A stretch of 64,000 nucleotides of DNA from Mariniflexile fucanivorans (lineage in GTDB: Bacteria; Bacteroidota; Bacteroidia; Flavobacteriales; Flavobacteriaceae), in NCBI RefSeq assembly GCF_004341235.1, contig NZ_SLUP01000001.1, forward strand, positions 496,001 to 560,000, in the 5' to 3' direction. Positions 34,901 through 42,820 of this stretch are shown here, piece by piece. The notes beneath the pieces were generated by a model. That model did no database searches, had not been told where the DNA came from, and was given only the letters and a program-made list of their open reading frames with translations. Every line of letters starts with the position of its first letter. Within the stretch, counting starts at the first letter, position 1. Both the position numbers and the translations under genes were made by a program.

Positions 34901-37193
34901 GGTTTGAAACTACTGTTCCTGTATTATCCAAACCTGAATACCAAGTTCCGGTTTGGTCTTCATCGGTTAATAAATCGAATAAATTATAACTTGATGGCGC
35001 TGAACCTTCACAAAACGCTATTGGAGCATTTGATGTTCCTGATTCTGGTGAATCTTCAACTGTGATAACAACTGTTGAACTGTTGGTACAACCGTTTACA
35101 TCTGTAATGGTATAGGTGAAGTTGAATACCCCTATTGTTAAGCTGTTTAAGTTCACATCACTTCCCGTTAGGGCTCCCGTGGTATTATCGTCCGTCCATG
35201 TGCCACCAGCATCTTCACCTGCAAGTTGACCAAACAAATTTAATGGCGAATTAGCTACCAAATCATTTTCACAAAATACGGCTGGTGTTGGTGTGCCTGT
35301 ATTGGGTAATGGGTTTATGGTTACCATTACTGTTACTAAAACATCGTCACAGCTTCCTATGGCATCAACATCAAAAGTGAAATTGTAATCACCAGGTGTT
35401 AATCCTGATAAATCTATAGGGTTTGAAACTACTGCTCCTGTATTATCCAAACCTGAATACCAAGTTCCGGTTTGGTCTTCATCGGTTAATAAATCGAATA
35501 AATTATAACTTGATGGTGCTGAACCTTCACAAAACGCTATTGGAGCATTTGATGTTCCTGATTCTGGAGCTGGTTCAATTGCTATTGTTATAATTTCGGT
35601 GTCTGAACAACTTCCATTGTCTATGGTGTAGTTAAATGAATAAGGACTTCCGGCTACTGTTAAAGTCGCTAAATCTAAAGAATTAGAAATGATAGTATCA
35701 CTAGCATCCCTCCAAGTACCCAAATTATTATCCTGAGAACCATCTAAAGCATCAAATAAATTAAAAGGTGAATTGGCAACCAATTCATTTTCACAAAATG
35801 TTTTATTATCCGCTATTCCGGCATTAGGATTTGGCAATACAACTACTTGTACTGTTGTAGATTGATCAGTACATGGGTTCAATAAATTTTGAGTATATGT
35901 AAAATTGTAAGTTGCAGGAGCAAACCCTGTTAAGTCTATGGGGTTTGAGACAACGGGATCTGAACTTGAAAGACCTAGCGTCCACTGACCATTTGGATCT
36001 TCATTATCTAATAATGTGGACAGATCAAACGCAGACGGTAAATCAACAACACAAATTGATGCAGGATTCGCTGTAGAGACAGTTCCTGAACTCAATGTTT
36101 TATTTACTCTTATTGTTACTGTAGCAACACCATCTGGACAAAAGCCCATGCTAGGTACTGTATAAGTAAATCTGTATTCTCCCGCTGTTGTTAAAGTTGA
36201 AATATTAACAGTTCCAAGATATCCTCCCGAGGTAACTAAAGGTCCAGACCAGGAACCTGTAGTAACTTTAGTACCTCCTAATTCATCAAATAAATTAAAA
36301 TCGCTTATTGGCAAACTATCATCACAATATTCTAAAGAAGCAGGGGTACCAGGTTCAACAGGGGTGTCTATATTTACTGTAACAGGTATGGCATTACTAT
36401 CGCAAAAAGTATCATTAATTTGTACATAATAAGTTCCGTTTGCTAAAGGTTGTGATGCTGTTAAGATAGGAGGAATAGGATCTCCAAAAGCATCAACTTG
36501 GTCATACCAGTTATATAGACCAGTAGTACCAGGATCTAAGTCTCCTATTGTAGGATTGGAATCGGAACAAAATTCCTGATTGGGAGCAGGTGTTGGGTCT
36601 GATGGTGAAATAGATTGAATTGATTTCCCTATCTTAATTTGACTAGTACATGGTGTTGGAGTTGAAGCATCACTAAACACAATATAATAGTTAACAATAC
36701 CATTTACTATAACATCTGTGGTATTCGCTTGATTGGTTAATGCTAAATCATAATAAACATTTACAGACCCTCCTACTGGCACATAAGCTAGTAGTGTATC
36801 ATCAATATAATCTTGAATGGTAGCGTTATCATTACTACAATAAAATTTATCCAAAGAACCTCCGGGAGGTACTGGGTTTACTTGAAAAGTTATATTTATG
36901 GATTGTCTTGTCCCACAATTGCCTGCATCATTTCCTGCATAATAAGTTCCTTGTGAAACTAACTGGGTTGAATTATATCTAATTCCACCTGTAGCCGCAC
37001 TATACCAAACTGCACCTGAGGCGTAATCGGCACTTAAATTTGCAAAACTATAACCTGACGCATTACATATAGGAGCGGGGTTAGGATCTGAAATAGTAGG
37101 GCACTGTGCAAAACTCGAATAGGCACTCCATAAAGAAACAAAAACAAAGGATACTATTTTAAACGCATTCCTAAATAAGGGTTTTGTTATCAT
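31998..37193 (-). CDS. Giant surface adhesin with tandem modules and gliding-type C-terminal domain
   Basis: 1731 residues. A signal peptide (VFVSLWSAYSSFAQC, cleavage near residue 29) is followed by some fifteen Ig-like modules of 75-90 residues, many beginning with a FC-x-x-pattern and ending in TVTI-type strands. Three consecutive 173-residue double modules (34003-35559) are nearly identical. The last ~90 residues are a gliding-associated type B C-terminal domain: FSPNGDGINDTY, MEIYNRYGNMVYKGN and GMYYYIFIFNDGENKPKQGH, then LYLSR. Such proteins travel through the type IX system (SprA) and are anchored with the help of the SprF-like protein encoded next. Probably a cell-surface adhesin for gliding or attachment; its ligand cannot be predicted. 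First gene of the operon. Confidence 0.92.
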   Translation of the reverse strand: MITKPLFRNAFKIVSFVFVSLWSAYSSFAQCPTISDPNPAPICNASGYSFANLSADYASGAVWYSAATGGIRYNSTQLVSQGTYYAGNDAGNCGTRQSINITFQVNPVPPGGSLDKFYCSNDNATIQDYIDDTLLAYVPVGGSVNVYYDLALTNQANTTDVIVNGIVNYYIVFSDASTPTPCTSQIKIGKSIQSISPSDPTPAPNQEFCSDSNPTIGDLDPGTTGLYNWYDQVDAFGDPIPPILTASQPLANGTYYVQINDTFCDSNAIPVTVNIDTPVEPGTPASLEYCDDSLPISDFNLFDELGGTKVTTGSWSGPLVTSGGYLGTVNISTLTTAGEYRFTYTVPSMGFCPDGVATVTIRVNKTLSSGTVSTANPASICVVDLPSAFDLSTLLDNEDPNGQWTLGLSSSDPVVSNPIDLTGFAPATYNFTYTQNLLNPCTDQSTTVQVVVLPNPNAGIADNKTFCENELVANSPFNLFDALDGSQDNNLGTWRDASDTIISNSLDLATLTVAGSPYSFNYTIDNGSCSDTEIITIAIEPAPESGTSNAPIAFCEGSAPSSYNLFDLLTDEDQTGTWYSGLDNTGAVVSNPIDLSGLTPGDYNFTFDVDAIGSCDDVLVTVMVTINPLPNTGTPTPAVFCENDLVANSPLNLFGQLAGEDAGGTWTDDNTTGALTGSDVNLNSLTIGVFNFTYTITDVNGCTNSSTVVITVEDSPESGTSNAPIAFCEGSAPSSYNLFDLLTDEDQTGTWYSGLDNTGTVVSNPIDLSGLTPGDYNFTFDVDALGSCDDVLVTVMVTINPLPNTGTPTPAVFCENDLAANSPLNLFGQLAGEDAGGTWTDDNTTGALTGSDVNLNSLTIGVFNFTYTITDVNGCTNSSTVVITVEDSPESGTSNAPIAFCEGSAPSSYNLFDLLTDEDQTGTWYSGLDNTGTVVSNPIDLSGLTPGDYNFTFDVDAIGSCDDVLVTVMVTINPLPNTGTPTPAVFCENDLAANSPLNLFGQLAGEDAGGTWTDDNTTGALTGSDVNLNSLTIGVFNFTYTITDVNGCTNSSTVVITVEDAPESGTANAPFEFCVAEIRTGQTYNLFDLLTGEDQTGIWSDDDSSLALSGNLVTLDGLASGTYNFTYDVDAIGSCDDVLVTVTIIINDSTSPTASPTQEFCDSATIANLTAAGTTIQWYDNATGGTALLGTTSLINGEDYFATQTDATSGCESSVRTLVTATIYQSPKSGIALPIIACNNNNTIDLFIGLDGTQDAGGIWNNNDGVGILTGSTFDATGVIPGNYQFTYMVTASAPCVDSSTIVTVTIEGPLNAGTNNTLDVCSNNGTTDLFTLIGSADTGGTWSPAMASGTGVFDPLVDAPGKYIYTLTNACGTDTSEVEVSVTLAPNAGNSNTAAICVIDGPIDLFSYLGTSAQNGGTWSPALPSGSGVFDPNTDSQGIYTYTVAATSPCAPDSSAQITVIVSDSPQIVVLDSNPSFCLVNNPTVADLTLSIQPTGTVNWYTDATLATPLAESTALVDGEDYFATQTTGSGCESSESVEINVTINDTPTPTLKDANKEYCINNDPTINDLTLNIAEHITSTNNVVWYDASTDGTTISDSETLTNLTTYYAALIDAASGCESSVRLAVTPDLTSCGELFLPDGFSPNGDGINDTYEVNNLDILYPKFEMEIYNRYGNMVYKGNASSPRFNGISNQARTLIKGDLPVGMYYYIFIFNDGENKPKQGHLYLSR
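34003..35559. repeat. Three 519-bp near-identical tandem repeats in the adhesin gene
   Basis: The sequence GATTCTGGTG recurs at 34003, 34522, 35041 and in a diverging form at 35560, a period of exactly 519 bp (173 codons). Units differ by only scattered single bases, many synonymous. Each unit encodes two related modules, one with CEGSAPSSYNLFDLL and one with CENDLAANSPLNLFGQL. The high identity shows recent duplication or ongoing homogenisation. Confidence 0.95.
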
Positions 37194-37375
37194 AATTGAA
37201 ATATTTTAGATTCATGTTAATTGTAACCGTTTAAAGCTGTATTCATCGAATTAAATTCGTTAACAGAATTAATCTTACATTTATTAAAACGGTGCAATTT
37301 AACTGATTTTTTTGTTATTTCAACGATTTTTTTAAATTATTTTACACTTTATCGAAGTAAACATGCATTTAAACG

Positions 37376-37404
37376 AAAAACCCACCTGAATAAGGTGGGT
37401 TTTT
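37376..37404. terminator. Terminator of the act-cta operon
   Basis: A 12-bp stem AAAAACCCACCT / AGGTGGGTTTTT with 5-nt loop, 23 nt after the ctaD stop. On the minus strand it ends the long respiratory operon that began at actA. The remainder of the 233-bp gap 37194-37426 is AT-rich leader of the adhesin operon. Confidence 0.85.
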
Positions 37405-37426
37405 TATTACGAGTTATGTTAAATGT

Positions 37427-39226
37427 TTAATGCTGTAGTTCTTCTTCCCCTTCTTTTAAAGGAATATTTTGAGGCACAAAATCTACATCATGCCCTGGCT
37501 TACTATAATCATAAGCCCAACGGTATACATGCGGAATGTCTCCTGGCCAGTTTCCATGAATATGTTCAACAGGTGTTGTCCACTCTAGCGTAGTAGATTT
37601 CCAAGGATTTTGAGTTGCTCGCTTTCCGTAGAAAATACTGCTAAAGAAATTGTATAAATAAACTATCTGTACGATCCCTCCAACTATGGCAAACAAAGTG
37701 ATAACAACATTTACATTTGCTAAATCATCAAATAATGGAAAATTACTATTTGTATAATAACGACGAGGTAAACCTGCCATTCCTATAAAGTGCATGGGGA
37801 AAAATACACCATAAGCACAAACAGCAGTAATCCAAAAATGAATGTATCCTAAATTTTTATTAAGCATACGCCCAAACATTTTTGGATACCAATGATAAAT
37901 ACCTGCAAACATACCATAAAGTGCAGAAATACCCATTACTAAATGGAAATGAGCTACTACAAAATATGTATCGTGTACATTAATATCTAAAGCACTATCA
38001 CCAAGTATAATACCAGTTAAACCACCAGTAATAAATGTGGAAACGAAACCAATGGAAAATAACATTGCAGGATTCATTTGTAAATTACCTTTCCATAAGG
38101 TAGTAATCCAGTTGAAAGCTTTTACAGCTGATGGAATTGCAATTAATAATGTTGTAAATGTAAATACAGAACCTAAGAATGGATTCATACCAGATACAAA
38201 CATGTGGTGACCCCAAACAATAGTTGATAAGAATGCAATAGCCAGAATAGAGGCGATCATAGCACGATAACCAAAAATAGGTTTTCGGGAATTTGATGCC
38301 ATAATTTCAGAAACCAATCCCATCGCAGGTAATATAACGATATAAACCTCTGGGTGACCTAAGAACCAAAATAGGTGTTCAAATAATACTGGAGATCCTC
38401 CTTGATAATGTAATACTTCACCTTGAATAAATATATCTGATAAGAAGAATGAAGTTCCAAAACTTCTATCCATTATTAGCAATAAAGCTGCTGATAATAA
38501 TACTGGAAATGATACAATTCCAATGATTGCTGTCACAAAAAACGCCCATATTGTTAAAGGTAAACGTGTCATAGACATCCCTTTAGTACGTAAATTAATT
38601 ACAGTAACAACATAGTTAAGTGACCCTAATAATGATGATGCAATGAATATAGCCATAGAAACTAACCAAAGTGTCATACCCATACCAGAACCTCCTTGAG
38701 CCATTGGTAACGCACTTAATGGTGGGTAAATGGTCCATCCAGCTGCCGCAGGACCCGCTTCAACAAATAGTGAAAAAACCATGATGATACTTGATAAGAA
38801 GAATAACCAGTAAGACACCATATTTAAAAAACCCGAAGCCATATCACGTGCTCCAATTTGTAATGGAATTAATAAGTTACTAAAAGTACCACTTAACCCA
38901 GCGGTTAATACAAAAAACACCATAATGGTACCGTGAATAGTTACCAATGCTAAATAAATATCGGCGTCCATAACACCTCCTGGAGCCCATTTACCCAATA
39001 ATGCTTCAAACAAAACATTTGGTTCTTCTGGCCATGCAATTTGCATACGGAACATCATAGACATTAAAACACCTATAACACCCATAATAGTACCTGTGAT
39101 TAAGTACTGTTTGGCAATCATTTTGTGATCTTGACTAAATATATATTTAGTTACAAAGGTCTCTTTATGATGATGTCCGTGGTCGTCATGAGCGTCGTGA
39201 GCGTGAGTATCTTCGTGTGCTGACAT
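37427..39226 (-). CDS. ctaD: Cytochrome c oxidase subunit I
   Basis: 599 residues, the catalytic haem a / haem a3-CuB subunit that reduces oxygen and pumps protons. Twelve helices; the metal ligands are visible: HGTIMVFF (haem a His), WFLGHPEVYIVILPAMG (CuB His and the cross-linked Tyr), WGHHMFVSGM (CuB His pair) and VHDTYFVVAHFHLVMG (haem a3 and a His). The N-terminal 20 residues before the first helix are unusually His-rich (eight His between residues 4 and 20). It is the last gene of the act-cta operon, after ctaC. The subunit III and IV genes are 30 kb away at 5-7 kb. Confidence 0.97.
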   Translation of the reverse strand: MSAHEDTHAHDAHDDHGHHHKETFVTKYIFSQDHKMIAKQYLITGTIMGVIGVLMSMMFRMQIAWPEEPNVLFEALLGKWAPGGVMDADIYLALVTIHGTIMVFFVLTAGLSGTFSNLLIPLQIGARDMASGFLNMVSYWLFFLSSIIMVFSLFVEAGPAAAGWTIYPPLSALPMAQGGSGMGMTLWLVSMAIFIASSLLGSLNYVVTVINLRTKGMSMTRLPLTIWAFFVTAIIGIVSFPVLLSAALLLIMDRSFGTSFFLSDIFIQGEVLHYQGGSPVLFEHLFWFLGHPEVYIVILPAMGLVSEIMASNSRKPIFGYRAMIASILAIAFLSTIVWGHHMFVSGMNPFLGSVFTFTTLLIAIPSAVKAFNWITTLWKGNLQMNPAMLFSIGFVSTFITGGLTGIILGDSALDINVHDTYFVVAHFHLVMGISALYGMFAGIYHWYPKMFGRMLNKNLGYIHFWITAVCAYGVFFPMHFIGMAGLPRRYYTNSNFPLFDDLANVNVVITLFAIVGGIVQIVYLYNFFSSIFYGKRATQNPWKSTTLEWTTPVEHIHGNWPGDIPHVYRWAYDYSKPGHDVDFVPQNIPLKEGEEELQH

Positions 39227-39256
39227 AATCTTATAGCGTATTTATCTTTTTTTAAA

Positions 39257-40327
39257 TTAATTAACTACTAAGGAATTCTTGAATTCTTTTTGCTCTTTCA
39301 TCCAAGCATCGTATTCTTCTTGAGTTTCTACTATAATTTTCATTTGCATATTGTAATGAGATTTTCCGCAAATTTTATTACATAATAATAAATAGTCAAA
39401 TTCATAATTCTCTAAGGCTTCTCCACCTTTAGCTGTTAACTTTTGACTTTTTTTAACTCTGATTTTATTAATATTTGCTACTTTTTCAACCATTTCTGGT
39501 GTTTGACGCATATCGGCCGTAGTTACTGTTGGCGTGAAACCAAATTGAGTTATCATACCTGGTACACAATTCATCTGCGCTCTAAAATGAGGCATATATG
39601 CTGAATGCAATACATCTTGAGATCTCATTTTAAATAATACAGGCTTACCAACTGGTAAATGTAATTCCGTAGTAATCACATCATCTTGCGCATTTGGATC
39701 TGCTTCATCTAAACCTAAAATATTAGCGCGATCAATATCAATTAAACGAACATTAGCTTTTCCTAAGGTATTATCTGCGCCAGCATAACGAGCTTTCCAG
39801 TTAAATTGTTGAGCATACAATTCAACTACTAAAGGGTCGTCACTTTCATCAACACCCATAATGCTTATCCATGAATTAAGTCCATAAATAATTAAACCTG
39901 CCAAAACAATTACTGGTATAATAGTCCAGATAGCTTCTAATTTATTGTTATCAGCAAAAAACAAGGCTTTTTTACCTTTCTCACCTTTGTACTTAAAAGC
40001 AAAATAGTGCAATAAAAATTGGGTAATAGTTTGAACAAAAAATATTACTGCCATTGAAATAACCATTAGGTTATCTATAGTAGACCCATGTTCTGAAGCC
40101 GAATTTGATACTAATGGTAAATTTCCCCATTTAGCAAAACAAACGATGGTGATAATGTAAATGAAAGCTAAAAAGCCCATCATTAAATACCCATTTATTG
40201 TGTTATCCTTATCGGTGGCCACTTGAGAGTTTACGGTTTTAGCTTGCGCCAAATCGAAAATCTTTACCATTTGCCAAATGGCAATTAAAATAAATACTAA
40301 AACTATAATTGTTAATAAAGCAGTCAT
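39257..40327 (-). CDS. ctaC: Cytochrome c oxidase subunit II
   Basis: 356 residues. It has an N-terminal helix (about 2-22), a second helix (about 48-66), further hydrophobic segments (about 88-110 and 133-150, EAIWTIIPVIVLAGLIIYGL, which is the usual subunit II signature), then the cupredoxin CuA domain. CuA ligands are seen in LHSAYMPHFRAQMNCVPG and LLCNKICGKSHYNMQMKI (Cys-x3-Cys-x3-His). No haem c motif is present, so it is an aa3-type rather than caa3-type subunit; the electron donor is probably a cytochrome domain of the alternative complex III. It lies between actF and ctaD, about 30 bp from each. It has more N-terminal helices than mitochondrial subunit II. Confidence 0.95.
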   Translation of the reverse strand: MTALLTIIVLVFILIAIWQMVKIFDLAQAKTVNSQVATDKDNTINGYLMMGFLAFIYIITIVCFAKWGNLPLVSNSASEHGSTIDNLMVISMAVIFFVQTITQFLLHYFAFKYKGEKGKKALFFADNNKLEAIWTIIPVIVLAGLIIYGLNSWISIMGVDESDDPLVVELYAQQFNWKARYAGADNTLGKANVRLIDIDRANILGLDEADPNAQDDVITTELHLPVGKPVLFKMRSQDVLHSAYMPHFRAQMNCVPGMITQFGFTPTVTTADMRQTPEMVEKVANINKIRVKKSQKLTAKGGEALENYEFDYLLLCNKICGKSHYNMQMKIIVETQEEYDAWMKEQKEFKNSLVVN

Positions 40328-40357
40328 TGTTGTCGTTCGTCTTTATTTATAACTTAA

Positions 40358-41698
40358 TTAATAATGAAAATCTTCACTTTCTTTTCTAAAAGGATATCCT
40401 TTTACAAGTAATGGTGCTTTGGTCAAAGCTGTAAATACCACAAATATGAATAACCCGGCGAAAAGCAATATAGCGCTTATTTCAGGAACACCTATAAACC
40501 ATCTGTCTCCTACGGTTGCCGGCATAATCATAACAAATATATCTATGTAATGTCCAAATAGGATTACCAATCCAGCCATAACAACAAACCAAGGAATACG
40601 TTTATAATCTGCATTCATCAACATTAAGAATGGGAATACAAAGTTCATAACCACCATTCCTAAAAATGGTAATTTGTAATCGTTGAAACGTGTTATGAAA
40701 TAAGTAACCTCTTCTGGTATGTTTGAATACCAAATAAGCATGTATTGTGAAAACCACAAGTAAGTCCAGAAAATACTGAAAGCAAACATGAATTTTGCAA
40801 CATCGTGTAAATGGTTTTCGTTAACAAATGGTAAAAAATTTCTAGATTTTAAGTAAATTGTAATTAATGCTATTACTGTTATACCACTTACAAACATACT
40901 AGCAAATACATACCATCCGAATAATGTTGAGAACCAATGCGGGTCTACACTCATAATCCAATCCCAAGACATCATAGACTCTGTGTAAATAAAGAATACT
41001 AAGAATGCTGCTGCAATTCTAAAAGACTTTTTAAAGTTACTTTTATCTTCGGCTGTATCTTGTGCAATTGAGAATTTACGAGCAAAATGACGGTATAAAC
41101 TCCATCCAGCTATAAAAATTAAACCTCTTAAGGCAAACATAGGAATGTTTAACCAACCTGATTTTCCTTGTATCAATTTATCGTGAGCTACTACTTCAGG
41201 ATCCATCCATATAAAAATATTGTAATGTCCAATAGTACCAGACGCCACAGCAATTGCTACAACTATTAATGCACCAGGAAGCACATAAGCTGTAATACCT
41301 TCCATAACTCTAAACAATACTGGAGACCAACCTGCTTGAGAGGCAATTTGAATAGCATAAAAAGCTAAAGCACCTAAACCAATCATCATGAAGAAAAAGG
41401 CAGCAACATAAAGTGCAGACCATGGTCTGTTAGCTATTTGGTGCTGAACATGTTCGATATGTTCTTTATGCTCATCAACTTGTGCATGGGCTTCTTCTCC
41501 ATGAGCACTGTCCGATACATGAGCATCGTGTGATGCATCTACTGAATGGTCACCACCATGATGGGATTCTTCTGCAAGTAAGGTTTCAACTTCTTCAAAA
41601 GATTTATGAGATGTCATAAAACCATATCCAACTCCTAATGCTCCTAAAATCATTAGAATGAAAGAAAATGTCTTTAATTTATTTGAAAATGTATACAT
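40358..41698 (-). CDS. actF: Alternative complex III membrane subunit ActF
   Basis: 446 residues, about ten helices, matching ActF of alternative complex III, the quinol:electron acceptor oxidoreductase that replaces cytochrome bc1. After the first helix (about 9-30) comes a His-rich hydrophilic stretch (residues 46-87, eleven His), which is not needed for the fold. Then IANRPWSALYVAAFFFMMIG begins the core, with MMSWDWIMSVDPHWFSTLFG a typical motif. It lies 22 bp after actE and 30 bp before ctaC. It forms with ActC the membrane part of the complex. Confidence 0.9.
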   Translation of the reverse strand: MYTFSNKLKTFSFILMILGALGVGYGFMTSHKSFEEVETLLAEESHHGGDHSVDASHDAHVSDSAHGEEAHAQVDEHKEHIEHVQHQIANRPWSALYVAAFFFMMIGLGALAFYAIQIASQAGWSPVLFRVMEGITAYVLPGALIVVAIAVASGTIGHYNIFIWMDPEVVAHDKLIQGKSGWLNIPMFALRGLIFIAGWSLYRHFARKFSIAQDTAEDKSNFKKSFRIAAAFLVFFIYTESMMSWDWIMSVDPHWFSTLFGWYVFASMFVSGITVIALITIYLKSRNFLPFVNENHLHDVAKFMFAFSIFWTYLWFSQYMLIWYSNIPEEVTYFITRFNDYKLPFLGMVVMNFVFPFLMLMNADYKRIPWFVVMAGLVILFGHYIDIFVMIMPATVGDRWFIGVPEISAILLFAGLFIFVVFTALTKAPLLVKGYPFRKESEDFHY

Positions 41699-41720
41699 AT
41701 CTATAATAATCTTGTCTATC

Positions 41721-42278
41721 TTACTTTTCTAAATTAGCCTTTAATTCCAATACATAGGAAACAACTTGCCAACGCTCTTCTTCTTTCAATTGGTTTGCAT
41801 AAGAACCCATCGCATTTTTACCATAGTAAATAGTATGGTAAATACTTCCTTCGTTTATGGCTCTACCTGCATCATCATAACTCGGAATACCAAGAATTTT
41901 TTCGCGCTTCACTAAGTTTCCTTGTCCATCACCTTTAGCACCATGACAAATTCCGCAGTAAATATCATATAATGCTTTGCCTCTTTCTAAATCTACCATA
42001 GTAGAATCCAATGGACTTTTTAATGTTTCTTTAGCTAACACAAAACCCTCTGTTGAATTTTCTATATCAAAAGGAACAAATCCTCTAGCAATAGAACCTT
42101 CAGCAGGTAATTGCGCTTCAACGCCATTTTTAAAAGCAGAAGATTCGCTATAGGTTTCGTAACCTACAGATTCATACATATTAGGCATGAATTGGTAGTT
42201 AGGCGCTGTATCTTTTTTACATGATACAGTTACTAAAACAACTGCTATTGCTACTATTTTAATTAAGCTCTTCATCAT
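41721..42278 (-). CDS. actE: Alternative complex III monohaem cytochrome c ActE
   Basis: 185 residues. A lipoprotein signal ends VTVSC (Cys20). The class I cytochrome c domain has the haem motif CGICH (Cys108, Cys111, His112) and a likely axial Met in YYGKNAMGSYANQL. It is anchored to the outer face of the inner membrane and passes electrons from the ActA/ActB part toward oxidase subunit II. It starts 2 nt after actD, so is translationally linked. Confidence 0.92.
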   Translation of the reverse strand: MMKSLIKIVAIAVVLVTVSCKKDTAPNYQFMPNMYESVGYETYSESSAFKNGVEAQLPAEGSIARGFVPFDIENSTEGFVLAKETLKSPLDSTMVDLERGKALYDIYCGICHGAKGDGQGNLVKREKILGIPSYDDAGRAINEGSIYHTIYYGKNAMGSYANQLKEEERWQVVSYVLELKANLEK

Positions 42279-42280
42279 TA

Positions 42281-42811
42281 TTAATGCGCTTTATCAATTA
42301 AACTAATCTCCACTGCTCCTGTTTCTTTAAGTAAATTTTCAAGTGCTTCTTCATTACCATCAACAGCTATTTCCATTAAGAAATGATCATCGGTCGTTCT
42401 TGGATCTGGATTTTCTGCTTCTTTAAATGGCCACATTCTGCTTCTTAGATAAAATGTAATTACCATTAAATGCGCTGCAAAAAACACGGTTAACTCAAAC
42501 ATAATTGGCACGAATGCCGGCATGTTTTCCAAATAACTAAAACTTGGTTTTCCACCTATGTTTTGAGGCCAATCTTCAATCATAATGTAATTCATCATAA
42601 CAGTTGCTACTGTTAAACCAATCAAACCATAAATAAATGCTGCAATAGCAATACGTGTAGGTGCTAATCCCATAGCTTTGTCTAGCCCATGCACCGGAAA
42701 TGGTGTATATATTTCTTCTATGTGATATCTTTCTGCCTTAACTTTTTTAACAGCCGACATTAATACATCATCATCCGTATAAATAGCGTGAATAACTTTT
42801 GAAGCTTCCAT
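42281..42811 (-). CDS. actD: Alternative complex III subunit ActD (DUF3341)
   Basis: 176 residues with two helices (about 74-95 and 107-128, MFELTVFFAAHLMVITFYLR) and an N-terminal cytoplasmic domain (YTDDDVLMSAVKKVKAERYH, then PFPVHGLDKAMGL). This matches the DUF3341 family, ActD. The second helix is followed by RSRMWPFKEAENPDPRTTDD, typical of the family. It lies between actC and actE, 9 and 2 bp apart. It has a structural role in the complex. Confidence 0.9.
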   Translation of the reverse strand: MEASKVIHAIYTDDDVLMSAVKKVKAERYHIEEIYTPFPVHGLDKAMGLAPTRIAIAAFIYGLIGLTVATVMMNYIMIEDWPQNIGGKPSFSYLENMPAFVPIMFELTVFFAAHLMVITFYLRSRMWPFKEAENPDPRTTDDHFLMEIAVDGNEEALENLLKETGAVEISLIDKAH

Positions 42812-42820
42812 TTACTATAT

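Noticed and set aside
34003-35559. Regular tandem repeats as possible CRISPR
   Set aside because: The period is 519 bp, in frame and coding for Ig-like modules; no short palindromic repeat and unique spacers.
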